Source of the DNA: an uncultured Oscillospiraceae bacterium
GTDB taxonomy: Bacteria > Bacillota > Clostridia > Oscillospirales > Oscillospiraceae
Length of the DNA stretch: 64,000 bases
NCBI GenBank assembly: GCA_949878425.1
Contig: CATLAL010000002.1
Location: 1-64,000 of the forward strand
Direction of reading: 5' to 3'
The position numbers and the translations under genes were made by a program. The notes below the pieces were generated by a model. That model saw nothing but the letters and a program-made list of their open reading frames with translations, was not told where the DNA came from and did not search any database. Shown here one piece after another: positions 8,440 to 17,504 of this stretch (positions are counted from its first letter, which is position 1; each line of letters starts with the position of its first letter).

Positions 8440-9377
8440 TGAGCCTGTGGCTGGACGGCCTCCTGCCGGAGGAGGAGCGCGCGCGGCTCATGGACCATCT
8501 GGCGGCGTGTCCCGCCTGCCAGCGCTGCCTTGCAGAGCTCACCGCCATACGCGCCGCCATGGCCCCCGCCCCGATTGCCGCGCCAGAGGGCTTTGCCCGG
8601 AGCGTGATGGACCAGGTGGCCCAGACCCGCCAGGAGCGGCCCAGAACCATACGCTTCCCCCGCTGGCGCCGGTGGGCGGCCCTGGCGGCCTGCTGCGCCC
8701 TGGCGGCGGCTGGCCTATGGGGCCTCCAGGGCCAGAAGGGAGACTCCTCGGCCCAGGACGCCGCCCCGGCGGCCTACAACGGCGTGGGCGCGCTGCCGGC
8801 GGAGAGCGGCGGGGGCTTGGGGAGCGCCGCGCGGGGACCGGAGGACCTGGACGGCGGCGGGGAGACCGATGACGCCAGATCCGCCGACACGGCGCCGGAG
8901 GCCGGACAGGCGGAGGAGGACTGCCCCGCCGGTGAAGCGCCGTCCGCCGCGCCGCCTGTGGAAAACGCCGCCGGGGAGGACGGGAGCGACGGCTGGGACC
9001 TGGTGGACTACGAGACCGCCAGATCCCTCTTCGGCCCCGGCCTGCCGGCGTGTACGGAGGAGGACTTTTGGGGGTACGTTCCGGAGGTGACGGACGCCGG
9101 GACGGACGCCTGCGCCGTTGTCACCTACGTGTTCTCCTGGGGCACCGTCACGGTGGAGGACCTGACCCGGCTGGAGGCGTCCCAATACCCCACCGGCGGG
9201 GGAACCAGCGTGGAGCGCTCCGGCGCAGCCTTTTCCCTGGAGGACGCCGGCGGCGGGGAGACTCTGGTCCACTACGCCCCCAGCGGCGAGGAGGGCCTCG
9301 CCTATACCGCCCAGTTCGACAGCCACACGGAGCCGGAAACCGTCCTTGACCTGCTGCTGTCCCTGAATGGGGGCTAG
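8409..9377 (+). CDS. Membrane anti-sigma factor with zinc-finger (zf-HC2) domain
   Basis: A 322-residue protein with a GTG start. The N-terminal anti-sigma zinc finger has HLAACPACQRC. A basic stretch and one transmembrane segment (ALAACCALAAAGLWGL, about residues 80-98) follow, then a Gly/Glu/Asp-rich extracellular linker and a globular end. It should hold the preceding ECF sigma at the membrane. Its TAG stop is part of the CTAG boundary of a MITE-like repeat, so the last residues may have been reset by that insertion. Confidence 0.88.
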   Translation: MGPCEAYEELMSLWLDGLLPEEERARLMDHLAACPACQRCLAELTAIRAAMAPAPIAAPEGFARSVMDQVAQTRQERPRTIRFPRWRRWAALAACCALAAAGLWGLQGQKGDSSAQDAAPAAYNGVGALPAESGGGLGSAARGPEDLDGGGETDDARSADTAPEAGQAEEDCPAGEAPSAAPPVENAAGEDGSDGWDLVDYETARSLFGPGLPACTEEDFWGYVPEVTDAGTDACAVVTYVFSWGTVTVEDLTRLEASQYPTGGGTSVERSGAAFSLEDAGGGETLVHYAPSGEEGLAYTAQFDSHTEPETVLDLLLSLNGG

Positions 9378-9535
9378 GGCTTGTTTGAAAAATGTCAACA
9401 TGCCCAAACGGCGGGTCCGCCATGCATTGCCAAGTTTCCTTGCAATACATCCAGTATTCCGGCGTCAAATTGGCTTCGTCTGGCGAAAAATCCCTCGCCA
9501 TTGGGCATATTCCCATTTTTCAAACAGCGCCTAAG
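9374..9535. repeat. CTAG-bounded MITE-like element B (copy 1, uninterrupted)
   Basis: The left end CTAGGGCTTGTTTGAAAAAT and the right end, read in reverse complement as TTAGGCGCTGTTTGAAAAAT, form imperfect terminal inverted repeats around about 160 bp without coding potential. A second, longer copy lies at 37779-38020, and minimal 45-bp versions at 59294-59338 and about 29840-29878. The left CTAG contains the anti-sigma stop codon. Confidence 0.7.
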
Positions 9536-9554
9536 CGTTTTCCTTCTAGGACAC

Positions 9555-9626
9555 CATACTTTTTCTTTGTGAATAAAGAAAAAGTATCAAAAAGAAAAAC
9601 TTTTTGCGCGAAGCTACGTTTCGCTT
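9555..9626 (+). repeat. A/T-hairpin dispersed repeat (copy b)
   Basis: CATACTTTTTCTTTGTGAAT with its complement, then ATCAAAAAGAAAAACTTTTT and the hairpin GCGAAGCTACGTTTCGC. It follows MITE B downstream of the anti-sigma gene. Confidence 0.75.
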
Positions 9627-9651
9627 ATCTTTTTTTCTATAGTTGGCTGAA

Positions 9652-9700
9652 AGAGGCCCTCCGCTGAAGGTTTCAGCGGAGGGCCCTCTGTTTTTCTTTT
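9652..9700 (+). terminator. Rho-independent terminator
   Basis: A 17-bp stem (AGAGGCCCTCCGCTGAA with its complement, one bulged base) is followed by GTTTTTCTTTT. It ends the dusB-sigma operon and probably also serves the convergent lipoprotein gene. Confidence 0.8.
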
Positions 9701-9711
9701 CAGGAAATGGG

Positions 9712-11949
9712 TCAGGACGCGCTCCCGTGGGTATAGGAGAAATTCGTCCAGTCGGAGTAGACCATCTCGCCGTCGACGGTTTTTCCGGCCCGTACGCCGA
9801 AGTAGTATGTATAGCCCTCCTTCAGGCCGGTCCAGTAGTCCGCCGCCCCGTCCTCCGCGTCGAGGGTATAGAGGCAGCCCTCCGCGATCTCGCTGTAGGC
9901 GGAATCCGCATACGCGCAGGAGTCATATACCTCCGCCCCGGGAACCGGGTCCCAGGTGATCGAGACCTCGTCCTCCCCCGCGGCGGCGGTCTGGATATTC
10001 GCGGGCGCGGCGGGCCTCCGGGGGGCGGCGTCCTCGGACGGTGTGTAGGACAAATTCACCCAGTCGGAGTAGACCGTCTCGCTATTGACGTCTGTTCCGG
10101 CCCGTACGCCGAAGTAGTACGTCGCGCCGAGCGTCAGGCCGGTCCAGCCAAAGGACTCCCCATCCTCTGCGAGGTTGGTATAAAGGGCGCCCCCCATGAT
10201 TTCAGTACAGGTGGAATCCGTATACACACACGAATCGTATACCGTCGCTCCGGGAACCGGGTCCCAGGTCAGCAGGACCCCGTCCGCTTCCTCCACAGAG
10301 GCTGCCTTGAAATTCGCGGGCGCGGCGGGCCCCTGGGGCGCGGCGTCCCAGGTATGGGTGTAGGAGAAATTCGTCCAGTCGGAGTAGACCGTCTCGCCGC
10401 CCACAGTCTTTCCGGCCCGGATGCCGAAGTAGTAGGTTGCGCCCTCCCTCAGGCCGGTCCAGTAGTCCGCCGCCCCGTCCTCCGCGTCGAGAGTATAGAG
10501 GCAGTCCTCTATGATTTCGCTGTAGGTGGAATCCGTATACGCGCAGGAGTCGTACACCTCCGCCCCGGGAACCGGGTCCCAGGTGATCGTGACCTTCTTC
10601 TCCCCCGCGGCGGCCGCCCGGACGTTCGTGGGGGCGGCGGGACTGCCGGTTCCGCCGCCGGCTGAGGAACCGGGCTGCTGGAGATCCGCCTCTGTGGGCG
10701 CGTAGCTCTCCCTAGCAATGGCGGGAATCCATCTGGCCATAGGCTCCTTGTATGTATGGGCCTCCTTCCTGCTGTTGGTTTCGGACATGATCGCCTCGCC
10801 GATATTCAGGTAGTCGTGCTTATAGGGCGGATTTCTGTCCGTATCGTTCCAACAGACGTCCACGGCGTAGCAGTTTCCGTCCTCAAGGCGGACCACGTTC
10901 CACGCGTGGTTCACGGAAAGGGCGGCGGTTGCTTCCACATCCAGGGCGTTCATCATGGCGGTGAAGGCCTTCGAGTACCCCGCGCAGACCGTATCCTCCA
11001 GAATCACCACGCTGTAGAGGGACTGGCAGATCCAGATCGCGGGGCCGCTGTCGTCCTCCAGGGCGTCATGGTTGTAGGTGACGGCCTCGCAGATCAGATC
11101 GTTGGCATAGAGCTCCTTCTGATAGGTTGTTTCTGCGCTGCTCTCTACGTCCTGAATCCAGCCGTCCAGCTTGTCAAAGAGCTCGTTGGTGATCTCCGCC
11201 CGTTCCTCTCCATCCGCCGCGAATTCGTATACACAGGGATACAGCATGCCGGAGGACATGTCCCACGCGGCCCAGCTGTTTAAGAAATAGTACTGGGGGT
11301 AGTTGTAGGTGAACCAGGTGAGGATATTCTGCGCCTGCTGGGCGGTCAACCCCAGGTCGCCGTACCGGACGCCGCCGAGCCTGTAGCGGTTCTGCTCGCT
11401 GCCGCTGCCCAGGTTCCTGACGGCGTCGAGGCCGGAGGTGCTGATATATTCCCGGCACAGCTTGTCCAGCCGGTCAAAGAATTCGGCCTCACTGTGGTAC
11501 AGCTGCTCCTGTCCAAGGGGGCTGGCGTATCTGTCCCAGTCCCGCTGCCTCACCAGCGGGTCCTCCCCGTTGGAGCTGGCCGCGCTGGCCAGCCGCATGT
11601 CGGCCATGGACCGGTTGATGGCCTCCGCCTCCGCGGCGGAGATTTCCACCAGATCGCCCGCCAGAGCGCCCATCCGCCTGGTCAGATTCTCCTCCTCAGG
11701 CGATATGGACGGCTCCTCCTGCGCCCTATCGGAGTCCCCCGTCACCCTGGAGGGGAAGAAGCCGCTCCGGTTGTCCTCCGTGGACGTATCGTTGCTGGAG
11801 GGGGTATTGCCGCTGTCCGCGGGCTCGCCGGTCTCCGCGGATGTGTTGTCCCCGGCGGCCTGGTTCTCCTCCGGCGCGGCGCACCCCGCCAGCAGCAGCA
11901 GCGCCAGAACCAGCGCCGCCAGGCGATGCGCTCTCGTTGTTCGCTTCAT
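9712..11949 (-). CDS. Transglutaminase-like lipoprotein with three Fn3-type repeats
   Basis: A 745-residue secreted lipoprotein: signal peptide with lipobox LLAGC (Cys23), a low-complexity acidic linker to about residue 90, and a helical segment. A transglutaminase-like peptidase domain follows, with the triad Cys322 (DTVCAGYSKAF), His348 (VNHAWNVV) and Asp364 (YAVDVCWND). From about residue 437 come three fibronectin-III-like repeats of roughly 100 residues, very alike even at DNA level. Such proteins act on the cell surface, on wall peptides or proteins. The substrate is unknown. It is convergent with the sigma operon and has its own promoter region upstream. Confidence 0.82.
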   Translation of the reverse strand: MKRTTRAHRLAALVLALLLLAGCAAPEENQAAGDNTSAETGEPADSGNTPSSNDTSTEDNRSGFFPSRVTGDSDRAQEEPSISPEEENLTRRMGALAGDLVEISAAEAEAINRSMADMRLASAASSNGEDPLVRQRDWDRYASPLGQEQLYHSEAEFFDRLDKLCREYISTSGLDAVRNLGSGSEQNRYRLGGVRYGDLGLTAQQAQNILTWFTYNYPQYYFLNSWAAWDMSSGMLYPCVYEFAADGEERAEITNELFDKLDGWIQDVESSAETTYQKELYANDLICEAVTYNHDALEDDSGPAIWICQSLYSVVILEDTVCAGYSKAFTAMMNALDVEATAALSVNHAWNVVRLEDGNCYAVDVCWNDTDRNPPYKHDYLNIGEAIMSETNSRKEAHTYKEPMARWIPAIARESYAPTEADLQQPGSSAGGGTGSPAAPTNVRAAAAGEKKVTITWDPVPGAEVYDSCAYTDSTYSEIIEDCLYTLDAEDGAADYWTGLREGATYYFGIRAGKTVGGETVYSDWTNFSYTHTWDAAPQGPAAPANFKAASVEEADGVLLTWDPVPGATVYDSCVYTDSTCTEIMGGALYTNLAEDGESFGWTGLTLGATYYFGVRAGTDVNSETVYSDWVNLSYTPSEDAAPRRPAAPANIQTAAAGEDEVSITWDPVPGAEVYDSCAYADSAYSEIAEGCLYTLDAEDGAADYWTGLKEGYTYYFGVRAGKTVDGEMVYSDWTNFSYTHGSAS

Positions 11950-12100
11950 GATACGATTTCCGCTCCTCTCTGTTTTGTGCTACAGCTTGCGCTGCGCGGA
12001 CCTTGCGGCCCGCGCAGCCTGTCGCAAAGTATATCATATAAACCGTCAATTTTCAATATAATACCAGAGATTTTGTGGCATCTTATGCCTAACGCGGCTG

Positions 12101-12143
12101 AAAAAGACGCGGCGGGCCTGAGGGAAGCTTCCCTCAGGCCCGC
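12101..12143 (-). terminator. Terminator of trhA
   Basis: A perfect 14-bp stem (GCGGGCCTGAGGGA/TCCCTCAGGCCCGC) is followed on the minus strand by CGCGTCTTTTTC. Confidence 0.75.
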
Positions 12144-12180
12144 CGTCCGCACCGGCCGGTCCTTTTTTGCGCCCCGCTGT

Positions 12181-12831
12181 CTATACGCAGTAGAGGGCGA
12201 TGCACAGGTACTGCAAAATGCTCCCCGCCAGCACGAACAGGTGCCAGATAAAGTGGCGGTAGCGCTTCTGGGACTTATAGAACACAATGCCCACGGTGTA
12301 GGACACGCCTCCCGCCACCAGCAGCCCCAGTCCCAGGGGCGGCAGAGCCTCGATAATGGCCCGCAGCGCCAGAACGATCAGCCAGCCCATCAGGGCGTAG
12401 AGCGCCAGGGAGAGCTTGTCGAACCGCTTGAGGTCAATGGCGTTGAGGGTCACGCCGATTACCGCCAGGGTGGTGTTGGTGAGAAACAGCATCCACCCCG
12501 TTCTGCCCCCCACCACCAGCAGGGACATGGGGATATAGGTGCCCAGAATCAGGATAAAAATGGAGCAGTGGTCCATTACCCGCAGGGCCGCCTTCACCGC
12601 GGGACGGCGGGCGGCGTGGTACACCGCCGACGCCGTGTACAGCAGCACCAGGCTGACCCCATAGGCCGCTAGGCTGAAAACCGTCTTGGGAGATCCGGTT
12701 AAGCTCCCTTTGACCACCAGAGGCACAGCGCCGGCCAGCGCCAGCAGAGCCCCCACGCCGTGGGATATGGTGTTGGCCAGCTCCTCTCCCATAGTCTGCG
12801 TCCGCTTGATGCCCTCCTGTCCAGCTGCCAT
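12181..12831 (-). CDS. trhA: TrhA/hemolysin III (PAQR) family membrane protein
   Basis: A 216-residue seven-helix membrane protein of the hemolysin III/PAQR family. The metal-binding motifs are ISHGVGALL in the first helix, AVYHAA, MDHCSIFILILGTYIP and the last-helix HFIWHLFVLAGS. The family is linked to membrane fluidity homeostasis. The name hemolysin is historical. AAAGGGGG lies nine bases before ATG 12831, and a near-consensus promoter lies about 55 bases upstream. It is monocistronic with its own terminator. Confidence 0.9.
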   Translation of the reverse strand: MAAGQEGIKRTQTMGEELANTISHGVGALLALAGAVPLVVKGSLTGSPKTVFSLAAYGVSLVLLYTASAVYHAARRPAVKAALRVMDHCSIFILILGTYIPMSLLVVGGRTGWMLFLTNTTLAVIGVTLNAIDLKRFDKLSLALYALMGWLIVLALRAIIEALPPLGLGLLVAGGVSYTVGIVFYKSQKRYRHFIWHLFVLAGSILQYLCIALYCV

Positions 12832-12884
12832 ACGAAACAGCCCCCTTTCTGCATTAAAAACAATATAATCTAATATCTAATATT

Positions 12885-12913
12885 AGTATACGCTGTTTGT
12901 GCAAATATGTCAA
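12885..12913 (-). promoter_or_regulatory. Near-consensus promoter of trhA
   Basis: On the minus strand TTGACA (12913-12908), 17 bases, TATACT (12890-12885). Confidence 0.8.
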
Positions 12914-12947
12914 GCGGGTTGGCTAAATTATTTTTCGATTTTTCATA

Positions 12948-12976
12948 TTGCATTATTCCTGGAAATCAACTATACT
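12948..12976 (+). promoter_or_regulatory. Promoter of the DUF1836 gene
   Basis: TTGCAT (12948-12953), 17 bases, TATACT (12971-12976), 28 bases before the ATG. It is divergent from the trhA promoter with about 35 bp between them. Confidence 0.7.
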
Positions 12977-13003
12977 AGGAAAAAACGTCAGGAGGAGTTC
13001 CCC

Positions 13004-13561
13004 ATGCGCGATGACAACGAGAGAGACCTCCAGCGCCTCGCCCTGTGGCTGGAGGGGCTGGAGCGGTTCCGTCTGCCGGACTGGGAGAGCCTGCCTCAGC
13101 TGGATCTGTATATGGACCAGGTGATATTGCTTCTCACCCGGTATCTGGCCCCTGTGGAGCGGGACCAGGACGAGCGGTCCATCACCTCCAGTATTATCAA
13201 CAACTACGTGCGCATGAAGGTGATGCCGCCGCCGGTGAAAAAGAAGTACTCCCGGGTGCACATCGCCTATCTGGTGATCATCTGCACCCTCAAGCAGAGC
13301 TTGAGCATCTCCTGCATCCGGCAGCTGCTGCCGGAGGACCAGGGCGAGGCCTCCGTTCGAGCGGTGTACGAGGACTTTGTGGGGCAGTACCGCTCCGCTG
13401 TGGCCCTGATCCGGAACATTGCGGGCAGCGGCGGGTGTCTGCCGCTAAAGGACGGCGGCCTCACCATGATCTCCGCCATTTTGTCCACGCTGTCCAAGTC
13501 TCTGACGGAGTTCCTGCTCCAGGGGGACGGGGAGGACGGCGGCTATGACGACGAGGACTGA
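13004..13561 (+). CDS. DUF1836 domain-containing regulator-like protein
   Basis: A 185-residue protein matching the DUF1836 family of Firmicutes: a MerR-like N-terminal helix-turn-helix (LDLYMDQVILLLTRYL, then SSIINNYVRMKVMPPPVKKKYSR) and a helical C-terminal part. ATG 13004 is chosen because AGGAGGAG precedes it. The longer frame from 12899 would overlap the promoter. The family is assumed to bind DNA and its targets are unknown. The gene is monocistronic with a terminator right after it. Confidence 0.85.
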   Translation: MRDDNERDLQRLALWLEGLERFRLPDWESLPQLDLYMDQVILLLTRYLAPVERDQDERSITSSIINNYVRMKVMPPPVKKKYSRVHIAYLVIICTLKQSLSISCIRQLLPEDQGEASVRAVYEDFVGQYRSAVALIRNIAGSGGCLPLKDGGLTMISAILSTLSKSLTEFLLQGDGEDGGYDDED

Positions 13562-13568
13562 GAACCAT

Positions 13569-13604
13569 CTGGGGGCGCTTGAGAGGAGCGTCCCCAGTGT
13601 TTTT
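13569..13604 (+). terminator. Terminator of the DUF1836 gene
   Basis: CTGGGGGCGCT pairs with AGCGTCCCCAG (one G-U pair), followed by TGTTTTT. Confidence 0.75.
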
Positions 13605-13773
13605 GCCCTGCGGTTCCCTTCAAGCGCCGCCGCCCGGCAGGTCCCCGCGTCTGTCTCATAAATGTATTTTTTGCAGAAACGGGGCCGTCTTAAGTGGGCC
13701 GGCGTCCCCACCGGCCCATCTCCTGAATCCTTGGGATTTCATCTCTAAGAATCGGGCCCGCCCCAACTCCCGG

Positions 13774-13801
13774 TTGTAATCCCGCCGGGATCTGGTATAA
13801 T
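13774..13801 (+). promoter_or_regulatory. Likely polA promoter
   Basis: TTGTAA (13774-13779), 16 bases, TATAAT (13796-13801). The minus-10 hexamer is the left edge of the first hairpin of the cluster that follows. Confidence 0.5.
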
Positions 13802-13911
13802 AGCCGCAAGGCGGCTATTATAGTTTGATTTCATCCCTTTTGCTCCCGCCCTGCGGGCGGAACCGCAAAAGATAGAACATTATACCATTTCGCTCCGCTT
13901 CATGGTATAAT
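13797..13911 (+). other. Three-hairpin cluster in the polA leader
   Basis: Hairpin 1 (13797-13821) is ATAATAGCCGC-AAG-GCGGCTATTAT. Hairpin 2 pairs CTTTTGC with GCAAAAG and CCGCCC with GGGCGG inside it. Hairpin 3 pairs ATTATACCAT (13879-13888) with ATGGTATAAT (13902-13911). GGTATAATAG occurs at both ends of the cluster as a direct repeat. No gene is visible in 13605-13988, which otherwise shows only this cluster and the promoter. Confidence 0.6.
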
Positions 13912-13988
13912 AGGAGCGGTAAGAACAGGCCCTGCGTCCCCGCGCCCTTCCCCCGCGGACAGCGCCGGGACAATATGAGGAGGTTCCC

Positions 13989-16643
13989 ATGAAATTAATG
14001 GTGATCGACGGCAACAGCATCGTCAACCGGTCCTTTTACGGCGTCCGCCCCCTGACCACCCGGGACGGCTTTCCCACCAACGCGGTCTACGGCTTTGTAA
14101 CCACCCTTCTGCGGCTGCTGGAGGAGGAGGACCCCCAGGCCCTGTGCGTCACCTTTGACCGGCGGGAGCCCACCTTCCGCCACTTGGAATATGAGGACTA
14201 CAAGGCCCAGCGCAAGGGGATGCCGGAGGAGCTGGTCCAGCAGATGCCGGTGCTCAAGAAGGTGCTGGACGCCATGGATATCCCCCGCTACGAGCTGGCG
14301 GGGTTTGAGGCAGACGACCTTCTGGGCTCCATCTCCCGGCGGTGCGAGACGGCGGGCTGGGAGTGCGTGGTGGTCACCGGGGACAAGGACAGCCTCCAGC
14401 TGGTGACGGACCACACCAAGGTCAAGCTGGTCTCCACCCGCATGGGACAGACCACCACCAGAGACATGACCCCGGAGACCTTCCGGGAGGCCTACGGCTT
14501 TGACCCCATCCACATCATCGACCTGAAGGCCCTCATGGGGGACGCCAGCGACAACATCCCCGGCGTCAAGGGGGTGGGGGAGAAAACCGCCATGGCCCTC
14601 ATCCAGAAGTATCAGACCGTGGACGCCCTCTACGAGGCCATGCCGGACATCGAGGCCAAGCCCGCCGCCATCAAACGGCTGGCTGAGGGGGAGGCGGATG
14701 CCCGGATGAGCTACCGCCTGGCCACCATCCTCACCGACGCGCCGTTGGACTTTGATCCGGAGGCGAACCTGCGCCGGCCTGTGAAGCCGGAGCTGTACCA
14801 GATTTTTATGGGACTGGAATTCAGCAAGCTCATTGAGAAGATGGGGCTGACCGCCTCCCCGGCGCCGGACCGGGCGGACCGGGCGGACCGGGCGGCGTAC
14901 GCCGTCCACGTGGAGACGCTGGAGACCTGGGAGCAGGCGCGGACGGTGCTGGAGGCCTTCCGGGGGGCGGACCACGTGGCTCTGCTGGCCCTGCCGGATC
15001 TGACCGCTGTGGCGGTTCAATGCGAGACCGGGCCGGATACCGGCCTGGTGGGGGAGTTTTACTCCAACCGCTACACCGGTGACTGGGATCAGCTGCTGGC
15101 CGCCCTCTTCTCGCCGGATATCAAAAAGGTCTCCCACGATGTGAAGGATCTGACGCGGGCCCTGCTGGCCGGCGGCCTCCCGGCGGAGGGCTTTGTCTTT
15201 GACACCGCCCTGGCGGGCTACCTGCTGGACGCCACGGCGGGCCGCTACGACATTGCCCGGCTTTTCGCCTCCTGGTTCCAGGAGGAGCTGCCCAAGCCCC
15301 TCTATCTGGAGGCGGACGCCTTCTCGCCGCTGACGGACACGGTCCAGACGGAGGCGTCCTTCCTCAGCTACCTGTCCGCCGTGGACGCGCTGTATGGGGC
15401 CATGGCGCCCAAGCTGCGGGAGACCGGCGCGGCGGACCTCTATTTCAGCGTGGAGCTGCCCCTGTGCCGGGTTTTGGCGGAGATGGAGCTGGCGGGCTTC
15501 CGGGTGGACCGGCGGGCCCTGGGGGAGTTCGGCGAGACGCTGCGCGCCGCCATCGCCGCCCTGGAGGAGCAAATCTACGCCCACGCGGGAAAATTCAACA
15601 TCAACTCCCCCAAGCAGCTGGGGGAGGTCCTCTTCGAGCGCCTGGGCCTGCCCCACGGCAAGCGGACCAAGACCGGCTGGTCCACCAACGCCGAGGTGCT
15701 GGAGAATCTGCGCTATCAGCATGAGATTGTGGGCCAGGTGCTGGAGTACCGGCAGTACGCCAAACTGAAGAGCACCTATGTGGACGGCCTTTTGAAGGTG
15801 GTGGAGCCCGACGGCCGGGTGCGCACCAGCTTCCAGATGACCGTTACCGCCACCGGCCGGCTCAGCTCCACGGAGCCCAATCTCCAGAACATCCCCACCC
15901 GCACGGAGCTGGGCAGCGAGCTGCGGCGCATGTTCGTGGCGGACCCCGGCAGGGTACTGGTGGACGCGGACTACAGCCAGATCGAGCTGCGGCTGCTGGC
16001 CCACATCTCCGGCGATGAGGCCATGCGGGAGGCCTTTCTCTCTGGGGAGGACTTCCACACCGTCACTGCCTCCCACGTGTTCGGTGTGCCCCTGGACCAG
16101 GTGACGGCGGCGATGCGCCGGGCCGCCAAGGCGGTGAACTTCGGCATTGTCTACGGCATCTCCGCCTTCTCCCTCTCCCAGGACCTGGGCGTGACGGTGG
16201 AGGACGCCAAGGCCTACATGGACGCCTACTTCGCCCGCTTTCCCGGGGTGAGAAAGTATATGGAGGACGTGGTGGAGCGGGCCAGGGCCGACGGCTTTGT
16301 GGAGACCCTCTTCCACCGCCGCCGGGCCCTGCCGGAGATCCGAGCCGCCAAGTTCGCCACCCGGTCCTTCGGGGAGCGGGTGGCCCTGAACATGCCCATC
16401 CAGGGCACCGCCGCCGACATCATCAAGCTGGCCATGGTGAAGGTCTTTGACCGCCTGAAGGGGGAAAATCTGGAGGCAAAGCTCATCATGCAGGTCCACG
16501 ACGAGCTGATTGTGGAGTGCCCGGAGGGAGAGGCGGAGCGGGTCAGGGCCCTGCTCACCGAGGAGATGGAGGGGGTCTGCCAGCTGGCCGTGCCCCTCAC
16601 CGCCGAGGGCCACAGCGGGAAAAACTGGCTGGAGGCAAAGTAA
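13989..16643 (+). CDS. polA: DNA polymerase I
   Basis: An 884-residue DNA polymerase I for lagging-strand maturation and repair. The N-terminal 5'-3' exonuclease domain (VIDGNSIVNRSFYG; FEADDLLGS; VKGVGEKTA) covers about residues 1-290. The middle 3'-5' exonuclease-like domain lacks the DxE catalytic motif, so proofreading is probably absent, as in many Firmicutes. The polymerase domain has DADYSQIELRLLAHISGD, the O-helix RRAAKAVNFGIVYGIS and QVHDELIVE. AGGAGG lies before the ATG. A nucleoside phosphorylase follows after one base, so the two are co-transcribed. Confidence 0.96.
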   Translation: MKLMVIDGNSIVNRSFYGVRPLTTRDGFPTNAVYGFVTTLLRLLEEEDPQALCVTFDRREPTFRHLEYEDYKAQRKGMPEELVQQMPVLKKVLDAMDIPRYELAGFEADDLLGSISRRCETAGWECVVVTGDKDSLQLVTDHTKVKLVSTRMGQTTTRDMTPETFREAYGFDPIHIIDLKALMGDASDNIPGVKGVGEKTAMALIQKYQTVDALYEAMPDIEAKPAAIKRLAEGEADARMSYRLATILTDAPLDFDPEANLRRPVKPELYQIFMGLEFSKLIEKMGLTASPAPDRADRADRAAYAVHVETLETWEQARTVLEAFRGADHVALLALPDLTAVAVQCETGPDTGLVGEFYSNRYTGDWDQLLAALFSPDIKKVSHDVKDLTRALLAGGLPAEGFVFDTALAGYLLDATAGRYDIARLFASWFQEELPKPLYLEADAFSPLTDTVQTEASFLSYLSAVDALYGAMAPKLRETGAADLYFSVELPLCRVLAEMELAGFRVDRRALGEFGETLRAAIAALEEQIYAHAGKFNINSPKQLGEVLFERLGLPHGKRTKTGWSTNAEVLENLRYQHEIVGQVLEYRQYAKLKSTYVDGLLKVVEPDGRVRTSFQMTVTATGRLSSTEPNLQNIPTRTELGSELRRMFVADPGRVLVDADYSQIELRLLAHISGDEAMREAFLSGEDFHTVTASHVFGVPLDQVTAAMRRAAKAVNFGIVYGISAFSLSQDLGVTVEDAKAYMDAYFARFPGVRKYMEDVVERARADGFVETLFHRRRALPEIRAAKFATRSFGERVALNMPIQGTAADIIKLAMVKVFDRLKGENLEAKLIMQVHDELIVECPEGEAERVRALLTEEMEGVCQLAVPLTAEGHSGKNWLEAK

Positions 16644-16644
16644 T

Positions 16645-17397
16645 ATGGGTATTATAGACGCGTTTGACAGTCAATCGGAGGAGATTTTAAAGCCCAGCTG
16701 CATCGCGGCTCCTGTGGAGGGCTTTCCCAAGACCGTGATTGTCACCTTTCAGCCGGATTTGACCGACATTCTGAAATCCCTCTTCCCGGTGGAGATCGTC
16801 AGTACCATGGATTCCGGTGTCCAGGTGCCAGTGTACCGGTTTTGGTACAAGGGGCGCTCTCTGGGCCTGTATCTGACCACCATCGGCGGACCCGCCGCCG
16901 TGGGGCTCATGGAGGAGGTCCTGGTGAAGGGGGCGGAGAAGGTCCTCTTCTTCGGCGCCTGCGGCGTCCTGGACCGGACCATCACCGCCGGACGGCTCAT
17001 CCTCCCCACCGCCGCCTATCGGGACGAGGGGACCAGCTACCACTACCTGCCGCCCAGCGACTATGTGGAGATTCCAACCGCAGGCCGGCTGGGGGAAATT
17101 TTTCAGGAACTGCAGGTCCCCTATGTCTACGGCAGGACCTGGACCACGGACGCCATCTACCGGGAGACCCGGAACAACACGGAGGCCAGACGGCGGGAGG
17201 GCTGCGTCGCGGTGGAGATGGAGTGCGCCTCCGTTATGGCGGCGGGGCAGTTCCGGGGCGTGCCGGTGTACCAGTTCCTCTACGCCGAGGACAGCCTGGA
17301 CGGCCCCGCCTGGGAGGCCAGAAGCTGGCACGGCGTCCCCCGATCTGCCTACGAGAAATATCTGCAAATCGCTCTGGAGACTGCCGTGCGGCTGTGA
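16645..17397 (+). CDS. Nucleoside phosphorylase (PNP/UDP family)
   Basis: A 250-residue PNP_UDP_1 family enzyme that splits a nucleoside with phosphate into base and (deoxy)ribose-1-phosphate. Visible are the glycine-rich phosphate site (TTIGGPAAVGLMEEV), a base-pocket segment, and CVAVEMECASVMAAG, whose VEMEC motif holds the sugar-binding Met/Glu. ATG 16645 lies one base after the polA stop. The 3' end is marked by a terminator. Purine or uridine preference cannot be read from the sequence. Confidence 0.88.
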   Translation: MGIIDAFDSQSEEILKPSCIAAPVEGFPKTVIVTFQPDLTDILKSLFPVEIVSTMDSGVQVPVYRFWYKGRSLGLYLTTIGGPAAVGLMEEVLVKGAEKVLFFGACGVLDRTITAGRLILPTAAYRDEGTSYHYLPPSDYVEIPTAGRLGEIFQELQVPYVYGRTWTTDAIYRETRNNTEARRREGCVAVEMECASVMAAGQFRGVPVYQFLYAEDSLDGPAWEARSWHGVPRSAYEKYLQIALETAVRL

Positions 17398-17402
17398 CGG
17401 CT

Positions 17403-17431
17403 CCGGAATAGCGGTTCATTCCGGTTCTTTT
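17403..17431 (+). terminator. Terminator of polA-phosphorylase operon
   Basis: CCGGAAT pairs with ATTCCGG, followed by TTCTTTTCC. Confidence 0.65.
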
Positions 17432-17504
17432 CCTTGAAAGTTAAAGGTATCAGCCACTCGAACCCCTTGCGGTGGAACGGTTTCATGGGTTCAGGCGGCG
17501 TTTG

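Noticed and set aside
13995-16613. 872-codon open frame antisense to polA, and similar long frames opposite dnaB, gdpP, acsC, the permeases and sulfatase
   Set aside because: High GC content keeps antisense frames open. Their products are His/Gln/Gly/Val-rich with no motif, and each lies exactly opposite a well-supported gene.
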